The notes beneath the pieces were generated by a model. It ran no database searches and had not been told where the DNA came from. It saw only the letters and a program-made list of their open reading frames with translations. Positions 8,121 to 16,821 of a stretch of 64,000 bases of DNA are shown piece by piece (positions within the stretch are counted from its first letter, which is position 1; each line of letters begins with the position of its first letter). This DNA is from Maribacter sp. MMG018 (GTDB lineage Bacteria; Bacteroidota; Bacteroidia; Flavobacteriales; Flavobacteriaceae), in NCBI RefSeq assembly GCF_018100785.1, contig NZ_JAGJEC010000002.1, forward strand, positions 1,178,001 through 1,242,000, read 5' to 3'. Position numbers and translations under genes: made by a program.

Positions 8121-8280
8121 TTGTTTTGTAAAGCGTATACATTTACAGACTTTCTATAAATAGAAAGCTCCCCTCAAATTAACTATTTTTTTGAAAAAAT
8201 CTTTTACGGAAAAGCGTAATCACCTAAAACATATTATTCATCCATAGGGTTTGCTTAAATCAATTATTCGTTTCAGGTAT
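8121..8280. repeat. Repeat Y, copy 1
   Basis: Starts TTGTTTTGTAAAGC, carries an 8-base inverted repeat CTTTCTAT/ATAGAAAG, then AAATTAACTATTTTTTTG and TTACGGAAAAGCGTAA (inverted arms TTACG/CGTAA). It matches 9567-9688 over most of its length and 53853-53968 over the right two thirds. It lies 85 bases right of repeat X copy 2, so X and Y may be parts of one leader. No gene is visible in 8036-8120. Confidence 0.7.
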
Positions 8281-8337
8281 TTGTAGGGTAGCTGGAATGG
8301 TGCGGTAGAGCCAGTCTTAGGTAAGCTCATCTAGTTC

Positions 8338-8487
8338 ATGGGGTTCAGGAAGATAAACACCATAGGATTTGAACAGGCCAACAAGGTGATGCACCTCTCG
8401 TCGATCTGTAACCTGAAGAAGTACCTGAAATTCGAACAAAAACGAGTAAAAAGTGGAGCAGGAAAGCTTGCTTTGTCATTTTTATAA
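8338..8487 (+). pseudogene. Transposase C-terminal remnant
   Basis: A 49-residue frame on the plus strand ending TAA. It reads GFRKINTIGFEQANKVMHL and then NLKKYLKF, closely resembling the C-terminal end of IS1182-type DDE transposases (GxRR...GxEKV.........NLKKL). An in-frame stop lies just upstream (8332-8334), and no other transposase part or terminal repeat is visible. It is an old IS fragment between repeat Y copy 1 and the 8652-9542 cassette. Confidence 0.55.
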
Positions 8488-8556
8488 AAAACAGGTGCCA
8501 AGAACCTGAAAGAACACTTGTAGGGTTGCCTAAAAATCCAGATCCCCCAGTGTCCT

Positions 8557-8586
8557 AAAAACAAAAAGCCCCTAAAAAAAGGGCTT
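8557..8586 (-). terminator. Rho-independent terminator for 8652-9542
   Basis: Hairpin AAGCCC (8566-8571) with GGGCTT (8581-8586). Read leftward it is followed by a T-rich run (rc of 8557-8565), so it would end leftward transcription of the cassette gene at 8652-9542. Confidence 0.5.
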
Positions 8587-8635
8587 AAAAGAGGTCTTTT
8601 TTTGCTGTTCAAGGGCTCGTTCAACAGTTACCATT

Positions 8636-8645
8636 GTTGCCCACA
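8636..8645 (-). other. Cassette-end R'' half-site
   Basis: TGTGGGCAAC+AA on the minus strand; exact 10-base complement of the R' at 9545-9554 across gene 8652-9542. Left of it there is no standard attC body, only the transposase remnant region, so the site is broken. Confidence 0.65.
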
Positions 8646-8651
8646 GTATTT

Positions 8652-9542
8652 TTAATTCGTAAGTGTTAATTCGATTGCCATAAGGCTATACTTTTCTTCA
8701 TTTTTTTTATTTGTTCCAACGTTTTTCCAAACTTTTTTCCACTTTCCTTGATTAAAAATCCAACTATTTTCGTCGGTTTCAGCAGGTATAGTTCCGATTG
8801 CAGGTTCATAAGAGATTCCATCTATTTTTTTCCTTGAACCTTCCATTGTATATTTATATTCATACTTATTATCCTCAATAATTAACCATTCAATTGCAAT
8901 AAAAAATCCATTTTCGGGAAATTCAATATTTAATTCAGAAATATCGATTTCAGTTGTTTTTTTTCCTTTTTTGGCAATTCCAATTATATTTTGGTCATAA
9001 ATATAATTTTCTGGCTCTCCTTTTTCGTTTGCTCCATAAAGTCGAATATTAAATTTTGAATCTTTTACATCACTTCTTGTTAGAACTCTTATTTTTTTTA
9101 GAAATGGTGTTTTTTCATATTTGTCATTATATTTAAAAAATCTAGCTGTAATCCACGGTTTTATTCCGCAACCAAAGTAATGATTGATTTTAGACTTTTT
9201 AAATTCTCCGATTATAAATTCTTGTGTTGATTTTTTAGAACTAATAATCACTTCGTCTAATTCAGTTGTTATGGGTTTTAATTCAAGTATCTCTTTTATT
9301 ACATCCGAGGATATTTTTTTTGTTTCAAAACCGATTGCAGAAAAAAGAATGATTTTCGTGCTATCAATTTCCAATTTAAATTCTCCTTTTTCGTTTGAAG
9401 TTGTTCCGACATTTTCATTTTCTACCCAAATATTTACGTAAGGTATCTTTTCTTTAGTTTCGCTGTTAATAATCACTGATTTCAACTGACAAAAACTAAA
9501 GTTTGAAATGAATAAAAATGTTATCGCAAGTAGTTGCTTCAT
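8652..9542 (-). CDS. Exported carboxypeptidase-regulatory-like domain protein
   Basis: 296 residues. Signal peptide (MKQLLAITFLFISNFSFCQ) followed by a CarboxypepD_reg-like beta domain at about 20-100 (VIINSETKEKIPYVNIWVEN..GTTSNEKGEFKLEI), the plug-less N-terminal module of many Bacteroidota surface proteins. Residues 100-296 are unassigned beta-rich sequence. Here the domain is not attached to a TonB receptor. It is a single-gene cassette with perfect 10-base flanking complements, isolated between repeat Y copies 1 and 2. Confidence 0.75.
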   Translation of the reverse strand: MKQLLAITFLFISNFSFCQLKSVIINSETKEKIPYVNIWVENENVGTTSNEKGEFKLEIDSTKIILFSAIGFETKKISSDVIKEILELKPITTELDEVIISSKKSTQEFIIGEFKKSKINHYFGCGIKPWITARFFKYNDKYEKTPFLKKIRVLTRSDVKDSKFNIRLYGANEKGEPENYIYDQNIIGIAKKGKKTTEIDISELNIEFPENGFFIAIEWLIIEDNKYEYKYTMEGSRKKIDGISYEPAIGTIPAETDENSWIFNQGKWKKVWKNVGTNKKNEEKYSLMAIELTLTN

Positions 9543-9566
9543 ATTGTGGGCAACAAGATCATAACC

Positions 9567-9688
9567 TTGTTTTGTAAAGCCTCTAATTTACAGACTTTCT
9601 ATAATTAGAAAGTCCCCCTCAAATTAACTATTTTTTAAAAAAAAATCTTTTACGGAAAAGCGTAATCACCTAAAACATACTATTTAAC
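9567..9688. repeat. Repeat Y, copy 2
   Basis: Same elements as copy 1: TTGTTTTGTAAAGC, the palindrome ACTTTCTATAATTAGAAAGT (9594-9613 region), AAATTAACTATTTTTT, and TTACGGAAAAGCGTAATCAC. It begins 12 bases right of the AAC core (9552-9554) that closes the 8652-9542 cassette and marks the right end of the first array. The rest of 9689-9797 holds nothing I recognise. Confidence 0.75.
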
Positions 9689-9797
9689 CCTTTATAGAAG
9701 ATCCATCATTTGGTTTTATAAAAACATTGATTGCCACCCTTCGTAAAAAACAGGAGGTATGGCCATAAAATGATGTGTCTCTACTTGTAGTAAAAAA

Positions 9798-11054
9798 TTA
9801 ATCTGTGCCCTTATACGTCAGGTTTTGGAGGTTTATTTCCCCAATTTTTTTGGTGAGCCCAGCATCGGAATACAGTTCCATAATAGGGTCCAGTAAATGA
9901 TAGGTGTATTTTGGCGCATAAATCGTGGGATTCTCGGGTCGGAACCCTTCATAAACGACCTTTACTTTTACCACCATTTGTGGGTTCTTTGTTTTATCGT
10001 TTATCAAAGCTTCGGCCGCGGCCGGATCCATTTTAAAGAGCACCTCGGCATTTATATGCTCTACCTGTTGTGTTTTATTAAAGATTTGCTGCCCATAAGG
10101 TGTCTTGGGAAGAAACTCAAAAAAATAATTATCCCTCGTACTTCCAAAATCCATACTATAACTAGACCTCCTTTTGGTGGGCAGTTGCACCCAAAATCCA
10201 TTTTTGTCGAAATCATAAGATCCTTTGAACTCCAACGGAACAACAAATTGAAAATCTTCCGTAGCATCCTCAAAAAATGTTTGGGTCCATTGCAGTATTT
10301 TATCCAGATACTTTTCTACAAATGCCACATATTTTTCATTCTCGGTAAAATCATCGGCATATTGCCCTCCCCATTTAGATACAATGGGAGCATTACCGTC
10401 ACCGTTGCGATCATTCATAAAATATTCCTTTTTCAAGGCATCCGTGCCCATTAAAAATGCAAAATTCATTAGGTAGCCTTGTGCCATATTGGATTTTACC
10501 TCATCTTCTACCAAGGGTTTACTAATGGGGGTGAGGGCCGTTCTGTCCATTACCTTAAAATGATTCTTTAGGGTATGCATTCGTGCCAATAACAAAAAAG
10601 CATTATAACCCATTTTCATTTTTACTCTTTTCTCATTGACCTCGGGAGTCGATACGGGTATTTTGGGATTGTTGGGCATGGTATAAAAATTACAGGAACC
10701 GAATCTTGGAAGCCCCTTAAATTTTTGAACGTACACATCATGAAACGCCGGATCTGGCGATTTATACACCAAATAATCCGATTCGTTAAAAGTGGTCGTC
10801 GATTGCGGTACGGTAGTAGGCGGTACGACTTTGTTTTCATCGGTTTTGACGGTTCCCAATTCTTTTGCCCCCTCCTCTTTCTTTGTTGTACCCTTGTTTT
10901 CGGTAAAAATATCATCTACCTCTTTATTGGCTTTCTCGGTAAGTTTTTCTTCAGCTTGCTGTTTCAGTTTTTTAAAAAACTGGGCATTGACCCGGGGTGC
11001 CATTATAAAGAACAACATTCCCATTACCACCATAATTGTACGACTGCTTCCCAT
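9798..11054 (-). CDS. Exported 'GLPRFG' family protein, paralogue 1
   Basis: 418 residues. Signal peptide (...GMLFFIMAPRVNAQF) then a basic KKLKQQAEEKL helix, a low-complexity linker to about 90, and a conserved domain. That domain opens LVYKSPDPAFHDVYVQKFKG with LPRFG after it and closes MELYSDAGLTKKIGEINL. The same opening and closing motifs occur in the next three genes, so four tandem paralogues form one leftward operon. Function unknown. It is 3 bases from the next paralogue and last in the operon. Location is probably periplasmic or extracellular. Confidence 0.8.
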   Translation of the reverse strand: MGSSRTIMVVMGMLFFIMAPRVNAQFFKKLKQQAEEKLTEKANKEVDDIFTENKGTTKKEEGAKELGTVKTDENKVVPPTTVPQSTTTFNESDYLVYKSPDPAFHDVYVQKFKGLPRFGSCNFYTMPNNPKIPVSTPEVNEKRVKMKMGYNAFLLLARMHTLKNHFKVMDRTALTPISKPLVEDEVKSNMAQGYLMNFAFLMGTDALKKEYFMNDRNGDGNAPIVSKWGGQYADDFTENEKYVAFVEKYLDKILQWTQTFFEDATEDFQFVVPLEFKGSYDFDKNGFWVQLPTKRRSSYSMDFGSTRDNYFFEFLPKTPYGQQIFNKTQQVEHINAEVLFKMDPAAAEALINDKTKNPQMVVKVKVVYEGFRPENPTIYAPKYTYHLLDPIMELYSDAGLTKKIGEINLQNLTYKGTD

Positions 11055-11057
11055 CGA

Positions 11058-12221
11058 TCAGTTTTTAAGATTTGTACTATTAATATCTACCTCTCCCATT
11101 TTATCGGTAAGTGCCACGTCCTTATAAATTTCAAGGATCGGACTCTCCAGTTCAAATTCCCATTTTACAGAGGTTGTATTGTTGGGCTTGGGGTTTACAA
11201 GCACCTTGAACACTACATATACCGGTGACCGAAGAGTTAACTTGTAGGTCTTCGCCTTATCGGCATCCATGGGCAGGAATATTTTTTTGCCCTGGTGCCT
11301 TATTGCTTTTTCGTTCTCGGTGTAGGGTAAAAAATTGGACTGATGTAGTATGAAGTCCCCTCCGATGGAAAATAGATTGCCTATCCAATATCCCTTTTCC
11401 TTAAAATCATATTTTTCGCCCACCAAACCCTTTGCCACATAATAGGCGACCTCGCTATCATTGGTATAAAACGATTGGCTCCAATTTTTAAGGGTATCGA
11501 AGTATTCCTTTACAAAGGTGGTATAGCTACGGTTCTGGGCAAATTCATTTGTAGACGTACCGCCCCAATACGAAACAAATATCCTCTCCCCTGCCCGATT
11601 GTAAAAACTACAGGGGGATGGTGCTTCGGAATCACAGAAATATTCTTTCAATTTTTCGTCGGATAGTGTTTCCCCAGCGAGAATCCTTAAACTATTTTGG
11701 GCAAATTCTGAATTCTTTTTGGCAAGGTCGCCTGCCGTATTTTTATGCTTGGTCAATTTAGACCGATCCATATCCTTAAAAGTATCCTCTAAAAATTTTA
11801 ACTCTAAAAGGGCTTTATAGGCATTATTGGTAATCAGGGCATTTGATCCACTTTGAAAATTGAGTTCACCATATCTTGGCAGGCCATTATATGCCTGTAT
11901 TACAATATCCCTAAAATCGTTGGAAGGTGCCTTGAACCTTAATACCTCTTGGTCTTGAAGACTTGGGTCTACCTTTTTCACCTGTGTTATCGTTGGTGTT
12001 GTTTTGGTATCGCCCCCTGTTTTTACATTATCGTTTACGGTAGTTTCCGTTTCCCCGTTTAATAGCTGGTCCGATTTTTCACCGGCGGCCTCTACTACCC
12101 TATCCTCTACATTCTTTTTTAATTTTTTTAAAAATTGGGCATGCACGGCGCTTGGTGCCAAGAAGCCCGTTATGGCAAAAAGTAGTACAAAACGTGCTTT
12201 TATATTTTTAATTTTCATCAT
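11058..12221 (-). CDS. Exported 'GLPRFG' family protein, paralogue 2
   Basis: 387 residues. Signal peptide ending SAVHAQF, then KKLKKNVEDRVVEA and a Thr-rich linker. The family domain begins about residue 90 (LRFKAPSNDFRDIVIQAYNG, then LPRYG) and ends LEIYKDVALTDKMGEVDINS. A conserved YWGG...FAQNRSYTTFVKEYFDTL.NWSQ segment in the middle is shared with paralogues 1 and 3. Third gene of the operon; unknown function. Confidence 0.8.
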   Translation of the reverse strand: MMKIKNIKARFVLLFAITGFLAPSAVHAQFLKKLKKNVEDRVVEAAGEKSDQLLNGETETTVNDNVKTGGDTKTTPTITQVKKVDPSLQDQEVLRFKAPSNDFRDIVIQAYNGLPRYGELNFQSGSNALITNNAYKALLELKFLEDTFKDMDRSKLTKHKNTAGDLAKKNSEFAQNSLRILAGETLSDEKLKEYFCDSEAPSPCSFYNRAGERIFVSYWGGTSTNEFAQNRSYTTFVKEYFDTLKNWSQSFYTNDSEVAYYVAKGLVGEKYDFKEKGYWIGNLFSIGGDFILHQSNFLPYTENEKAIRHQGKKIFLPMDADKAKTYKLTLRSPVYVVFKVLVNPKPNNTTSVKWEFELESPILEIYKDVALTDKMGEVDINSTNLKN

Positions 12222-12227
12222 TGTCTC

Positions 12228-13259
12228 TTATCTGGTTTTGGATACCATGGTGTTTATGTCAATTTCGCCTACTCTATTGGTAAGCGCATCATCGGTATAA
12301 ATTTCAATAACCGGACTGTTGAGGGTAAAGGTGGTCTTTAGCTGGTCGGCCCTATAGTTTTCGAGTCCGTTCAGCTGCCCCGTGACGTCAAAAACTAAAA
12401 ACAGGTATTGATATTTTTCCGAAAAGGTCTCCGCTTTTTCAGGGGACATTTTTAAGAGGATGGATGAACCGTTGGGATGCACCAATTTTCTTTCCGACGA
12501 ATTACTGGGCTGAAGGCCAAACCACCTCAACAAAAAGCCGTTGTTACTAAACTCACCGGTACGTAACCAGTAACCGCCCTCTTTAAAATCGTAGGTTCCC
12601 AAATATGTTTTGGCTACGTAATAACCGTTAATTTTATTATCGGGATATAGGGTTTTTGCCCATTCTTGCACCAACGGAAACTTCTCTTTTACAAACGAGG
12701 TGTATGCCCTTAACTTTTGAAACTCCGAAGCTCCCCTTCCGCCCCAGTACCTTATATTTCTAGGCTCATTGTAATACCCCTCTTTAGGGAATACCCTGCC
12801 ACAATCCTCTTCTTTTGTATTGCAGAAAAATTGGATCGCCTGTTCGGTAGTGCAAAGGGCATTCGCCAGGTTGAGCACGTGCTGCTGTGCGGTGTAGGAT
12901 TTCTGCTCCTTGTCGTACATGTTAGGTGTACGCACGGTGAAATAGTCTTTATCCATTGCCGCCAACATATCTTCTTTGAACCGTATCTTTAAAAGTTCGG
13001 TAAAGGCATGTCTGCTGGCATTGTTATGGCTAAAACGTTTATCCATTTCAAAATAGGACGCTTCGTTGTTCTTTACATAGCTACCATCCGATTTGACATA
13101 ATATCCATCTTGGAGGCCAAACCTCAGTTTGCCATTGTGGGTCTGTAGCGACAGGTCTATAAAACTTGAAGAAGGAGCGGCAAAAACTTTTTCTTCCCCT
13201 TGTCCCCAAACCGAAAAATGTACTGTTAGCAGTATTAGAATAATTAGGAACTGTTTCAT
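12228..13259 (-). CDS. Exported 'GLPRFG' family protein, paralogue 3
   Basis: 343 residues with signal peptide (MKQFLIILILLTVHFSVWGQ). The domain starts directly after it (VFAAPSSSFIDLSLQTHNG) and ends IEIYTDDALTNRVGEIDINT. It lacks the helix and linker of paralogues 1 and 2 and has several Cys residues around 135-155 (LCTTEQ...CNTKEEDCG) that could form disulfides. 6 bases from the next gene; same operon. Confidence 0.8.
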   Translation of the reverse strand: MKQFLIILILLTVHFSVWGQGEEKVFAAPSSSFIDLSLQTHNGKLRFGLQDGYYVKSDGSYVKNNEASYFEMDKRFSHNNASRHAFTELLKIRFKEDMLAAMDKDYFTVRTPNMYDKEQKSYTAQQHVLNLANALCTTEQAIQFFCNTKEEDCGRVFPKEGYYNEPRNIRYWGGRGASEFQKLRAYTSFVKEKFPLVQEWAKTLYPDNKINGYYVAKTYLGTYDFKEGGYWLRTGEFSNNGFLLRWFGLQPSNSSERKLVHPNGSSILLKMSPEKAETFSEKYQYLFLVFDVTGQLNGLENYRADQLKTTFTLNSPVIEIYTDDALTNRVGEIDINTMVSKTR

Positions 13260-13262
13260 AAT

Positions 13263-14270
13263 TTAATTGGTTAGGTCTGCCAGAGACAAAGTTTTAAAGT
13301 GTTGTGTCAGTGCCTCGTCCGTATACAATTCCAAATCGGCACTTTCGTGGGAGTAATTAAATTCTATGGCCTTAGAGACTGACTCCATGGGCTTGTTAGA
13401 CCGTTGTAACTTTATTTTTTTTACGGCATACAAGCGCTTTATGCCCTCTTTTTGAAATCGTTCTGCCGTTTGCTCATCTATGTGAAGTAAAAATTTCAGG
13501 GTCTTGCTCCTATCTACCGAGTTTTGAAGTGCCTCCTCGAACGGTTTCACCGGTTTGAAGACCACTTGATTTAAGATACCCTGCTTCCTAGTAAAAATGT
13601 TGTTGAGCATTAAAGAATGGTATGCGGTATATCCCTTTTTATCAAAATCATAATTATTACCAATGTTCAGCATAGAAACGTGGTAGCCGACCAGTTCATC
13701 GTTTTCCATTACATTTTTGCTCCAATCTAAAAGTGGATCTAAACAGTTATCTACAAAAGATGTATAATTACGAAGCCGTTCAAATTCGTTCTTGCCTTGG
13801 TTGGCATTCTTACATTCATCTGCCAAGCACAGGTTAGGTGCCACCTGACTCCGTAAAAACCGCTGTAAGAAGGCGGAATTGGATTCTTTTTCGGACATAT
13901 TGGAGGTCAATGTGGTTAACCGCTCCCGATCCAGATCCTCCATAAACGGCTGTAAATATTTTAAGCCGACCAATAGCGAAAGATTATTTTTGCCCGTAGT
14001 TACAAGCTTGTTTTTATCATTACTCACAGGATTTTTGCCCCCACGAACCGGTCTAACCGTTCGCATTCCCTGTCTTATACCGCCAGTTTGTTCGCGATAC
14101 ATATTCGGAACCCCAAAACGTGGCAAGCCCTTATGGGCCTGTAATGTGATGGAAGCAAACTTATCGGAAGGTGCTTGGTAGACCACCATCTCTTTATCAT
14201 TTATAGACTGTGCATTACCAGAAAGCACTCCCAAAAAACACAAAACAATCAACAAACATGACCTTACCAT
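13263..14270 (-). CDS. Exported 'GLPRFG' family protein, paralogue 4
   Basis: 335 residues with signal peptide (MVRSCLLIVLCFLGVLSGNAQ). The domain opens VVYQAPSDKFASITLQAHKG, then LPRFG, and ends LELYTDEALTQHF. It is the most divergent member, with the middle YWGG motif lost and a CLADEC pair around 150. It lies 3 bases upstream of paralogue 3 and 18 bases downstream of the lipoprotein that heads the operon. Confidence 0.8.
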   Translation of the reverse strand: MVRSCLLIVLCFLGVLSGNAQSINDKEMVVYQAPSDKFASITLQAHKGLPRFGVPNMYREQTGGIRQGMRTVRPVRGGKNPVSNDKNKLVTTGKNNLSLLVGLKYLQPFMEDLDRERLTTLTSNMSEKESNSAFLQRFLRSQVAPNLCLADECKNANQGKNEFERLRNYTSFVDNCLDPLLDWSKNVMENDELVGYHVSMLNIGNNYDFDKKGYTAYHSLMLNNIFTRKQGILNQVVFKPVKPFEEALQNSVDRSKTLKFLLHIDEQTAERFQKEGIKRLYAVKKIKLQRSNKPMESVSKAIEFNYSHESADLELYTDEALTQHFKTLSLADLTN

Positions 14271-14288
14271 AACTTTGCCTTTATATTT

Positions 14289-14825
14289 TTAATTCCAAGT
14301 AATGGTCCCATCCATGGTTAAAATGGTATCATCATCGGTGTTGATTACCGTAGTACCATCAAAAGTGACGCTCTTGCCCTCAAAATCAATTGCGAATCCA
14401 TCGCCACAGGCAGTAAAAAAGTTTAGATAGGGAGAGGAACAAGCATGCCTGTACTCTTCACCATCTTTTACGATGGTCATGGAAATACTTTTGTCGATAT
14501 CGGCTGAACCTCCGGTAGAAAAATCAGCCGCTACGATGACGAATCCGTTCTGGTCATCGTCATAAACAAATTCATCATCGACCACAGAAATATTCTCCGA
14601 CATGAGTATGACAGATTTATCGGTTCCTGTAAGAGAGGCATTGGCAACCTCAATATTTGCTACGGTTAACGAGGTTCCCAATTCAGACGTCTCATCACCG
14701 GACAATGTAATATTGCCCTGTGCCCCGTTGGAAACAACTTCCTCTTCTGTACTATCATCCGACCCACAACCAAAAATGAGAAAGAAGGTTGAACAGTACA
14801 GTACATTTTTAATGTTCTTTATCAT
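14289..14825 (-). CDS. Lipoprotein heading the 'GLPRFG' operon
   Basis: 178 residues from ATG 14825 (an upstream TTG frame is less likely). MIKNIKNVLYCSTFFLIFGC gives a lipobox followed by the Asp/Ser-rich GSDDSTEEE export tether. The body is beta-rich and acidic with two central Cys residues (HACSS...FTACG). Unknown function. First gene of the leftward operon and divergent from the sensor kinase at 15015, so a common control region of under 200 bases separates them. Confidence 0.75.
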   Translation of the reverse strand: MIKNIKNVLYCSTFFLIFGCGSDDSTEEEVVSNGAQGNITLSGDETSELGTSLTVANIEVANASLTGTDKSVILMSENISVVDDEFVYDDDQNGFVIVAADFSTGGSADIDKSISMTIVKDGEEYRHACSSPYLNFFTACGDGFAIDFEGKSVTFDGTTVINTDDDTILTMDGTITWN

Positions 14826-14986
14826 GTGGCTACTCAATTATACGGTTTGGTTATGCCCAAGCTATCAATTACGACCGGTTTGTGCCATAAGCAATTATTC
14901 TACGTATCCATTTGCCATTTTACCGTGGTAATTGTTCAAATATTCGTAAACACAGGTATAACAGTCTATTAATCGAACAAAAAGTT

Positions 14987-14994
14987 TAAATTTG
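14987..14994 (+). promoter_or_regulatory. Bacteroidota -7 box for the kinase gene
   Basis: TAAATTTG fits the TAnnTTTG -7 consensus and lies 20 bases upstream of the ATG at 15015. I do not see a good -33 TTTG at the usual distance, so expression may depend on an activator. Confidence 0.45.
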
Positions 14995-15014
14995 GATATA
15001 ACCAACCGCATAGC

Positions 15015-16814
15015 ATGCCCCGACCAACTAAAAACAAGTATTGTTTTATACTTATCTGTTTGGTACATTTTTTTGGTACCTCTCAGCAAAATAAACTAGA
15101 CTCCTTAAAGAACGAGTTACAAACTCACACCTTAAAAGATACCATACGAGCAGGCCTGCTTATTGAGCTAGCGAGTGAAATGACCTATTCCGAACCAAAT
15201 GAGGGATTTTCATTCATAGAAGAGGCCCTTACCATATCTAAAAAAAATGGATGGATCAAAGGTGAGGCCTTGGCCCAACGCCAAAAAGGAAATTTATATT
15301 ACGTTTTGGCGGATAATCTAAATGCTTTGGACGCCTACCAACAGGCTTTGGTACTCAGTAAAAAAATAACGGACAAACAACTGGAATCCAGCATTTTAAG
15401 CAATCTTGGAAATATACATGCAGATTTAAAGGAATACGACCGTGCCCTAGAAAATTACGGCGCCTATCTAGAAACGTCACAGGCAATGGGCAACCGGGCG
15501 GAAGAAATCAAGGCGCTTTCCAATATTGCCATTATCTACAATGACACTGAAAATTTTGAAGCGGGTGTATCTTACTTGAACAAGGCTCTCACATTGGCCA
15601 AGGAAGAGGGAAACGATTTGTTCATAGCGGCCATTACCAACAATTTAGCCTTGGCGTATAAAAATTTGGGGGAGCATCAAAAAGCTCTTTTCCACTATAA
15701 AGAAGCTATGGCCATGGCCCAAAAAATAGGCAATAAATACATAGAGGCCTCTGCGCTGAACAGTATCGGAAAAATAAACGTATTGTTGAAAAACTATGCC
15801 GTTGCCGAAACAAACGCTAGCAAAGCGCTTTCCCTTTCCAAAGAAATCGGGGCCGTGGAGTGGGAAGCCGATTCCTGGGAAGTCTTAAGTAAGGTTTATG
15901 AGCAAGATGGTAAAATGGCCGAAGCTTTGAATGCCTACAAAAAGCATATACAATTAAGGGACAGCGTACTAAACGAAGAAAAGAAATCGGAATTGACCCG
16001 TAAGGAAATGCAATTTCAGATGGAACGCCAGCAAGCGGTGGCCAACGAAGAGATCAAACGGCAGCAACTGGTAAAAAATATCTATTTGATCGGCGCCATT
16101 TTATTAGTGTTGCTGGCCGTCTTCGGTTATTATATTTACAAGCGTAGACGCGATGAGCTAGAAAAAAAGAAGACCGCCGAATTCAATGCCAGGGTATCGG
16201 AGACGGAGCTTAAGGCCCTGCGCTCGCAAATGAATCCCCATTTTATTTTTAACTCCCTCAATTCCATCAGCGATTTTATTTCTAAAAACGATATTCAACA
16301 GGCAGATGACTACTTGGTCAAATTCTCTCGGCTGACACGGGCAATTCTAGAAAACTCAGAGAAAAAATCGATTCCCTTAAACGAGGACCTTGAACTGATG
16401 GAACTATATATGCAGATAGAGGCCATACGTCTAGAAAACAAATTGCACCATCAAATTACGATCGACCCAGATATTGAACCCAACAATACGCTGGTTCCCC
16501 CACTAATTTTACAACCCTTTATAGAAAATAGTATTTGGCATGGTATTGCCCCTAAAAACGGAGATGGCCACATAGATATTAAAATTAAAAAAGAGGGCGA
16601 TATGCTAAAATATGTGGTGGATGACAACGGTGTAGGGCAACCCAAAAAGAATATGAGTGAGAAAAAATCGAACGGATCTTACGGCATTAAGATCACCAAA
16701 AACCGAATCGATATTCTGAGCCATCTAAAAAATAAAAAGGGATCCGTTAATTTGATGGATAAACCAGAAGGGGTACGCGTAGAAATAACACTTCCCTTAG
16801 AACTTCAATTTTAA
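15015..16814 (+). CDS. TPR-containing LytS-type sensor histidine kinase
   Basis: 599 residues. N-terminal signal/TM segment (about 8-22), then five to six TPR repeats (about 45-330), a coiled linker, a second membrane helix (about 355-375, IYLIGAILLVLLAVFGYYIY) and a His_kinase domain. The phospho-acceptor motif is LRSQMNPHFIFNSLNSI (about residue 400) and the ATP-binding part has ENSIWHGI and DDNGVG. The TPR region faces the periplasm and probably senses a protein partner. It is followed 7 bases later by its LytTR regulator. Confidence 0.9.
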   Translation: MPRPTKNKYCFILICLVHFFGTSQQNKLDSLKNELQTHTLKDTIRAGLLIELASEMTYSEPNEGFSFIEEALTISKKNGWIKGEALAQRQKGNLYYVLADNLNALDAYQQALVLSKKITDKQLESSILSNLGNIHADLKEYDRALENYGAYLETSQAMGNRAEEIKALSNIAIIYNDTENFEAGVSYLNKALTLAKEEGNDLFIAAITNNLALAYKNLGEHQKALFHYKEAMAMAQKIGNKYIEASALNSIGKINVLLKNYAVAETNASKALSLSKEIGAVEWEADSWEVLSKVYEQDGKMAEALNAYKKHIQLRDSVLNEEKKSELTRKEMQFQMERQQAVANEEIKRQQLVKNIYLIGAILLVLLAVFGYYIYKRRRDELEKKKTAEFNARVSETELKALRSQMNPHFIFNSLNSISDFISKNDIQQADDYLVKFSRLTRAILENSEKKSIPLNEDLELMELYMQIEAIRLENKLHHQITIDPDIEPNNTLVPPLILQPFIENSIWHGIAPKNGDGHIDIKIKKEGDMLKYVVDDNGVGQPKKNMSEKKSNGSYGIKITKNRIDILSHLKNKKGSVNLMDKPEGVRVEITLPLELQF

Positions 16815-16821
16815 GAACAGC

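Noticed and set aside
8331-8624. 97-residue frame on the minus strand
   Set aside because: It is the antisense of the plus-strand transposase remnant and of the terminator hairpin; composition is not protein-like.
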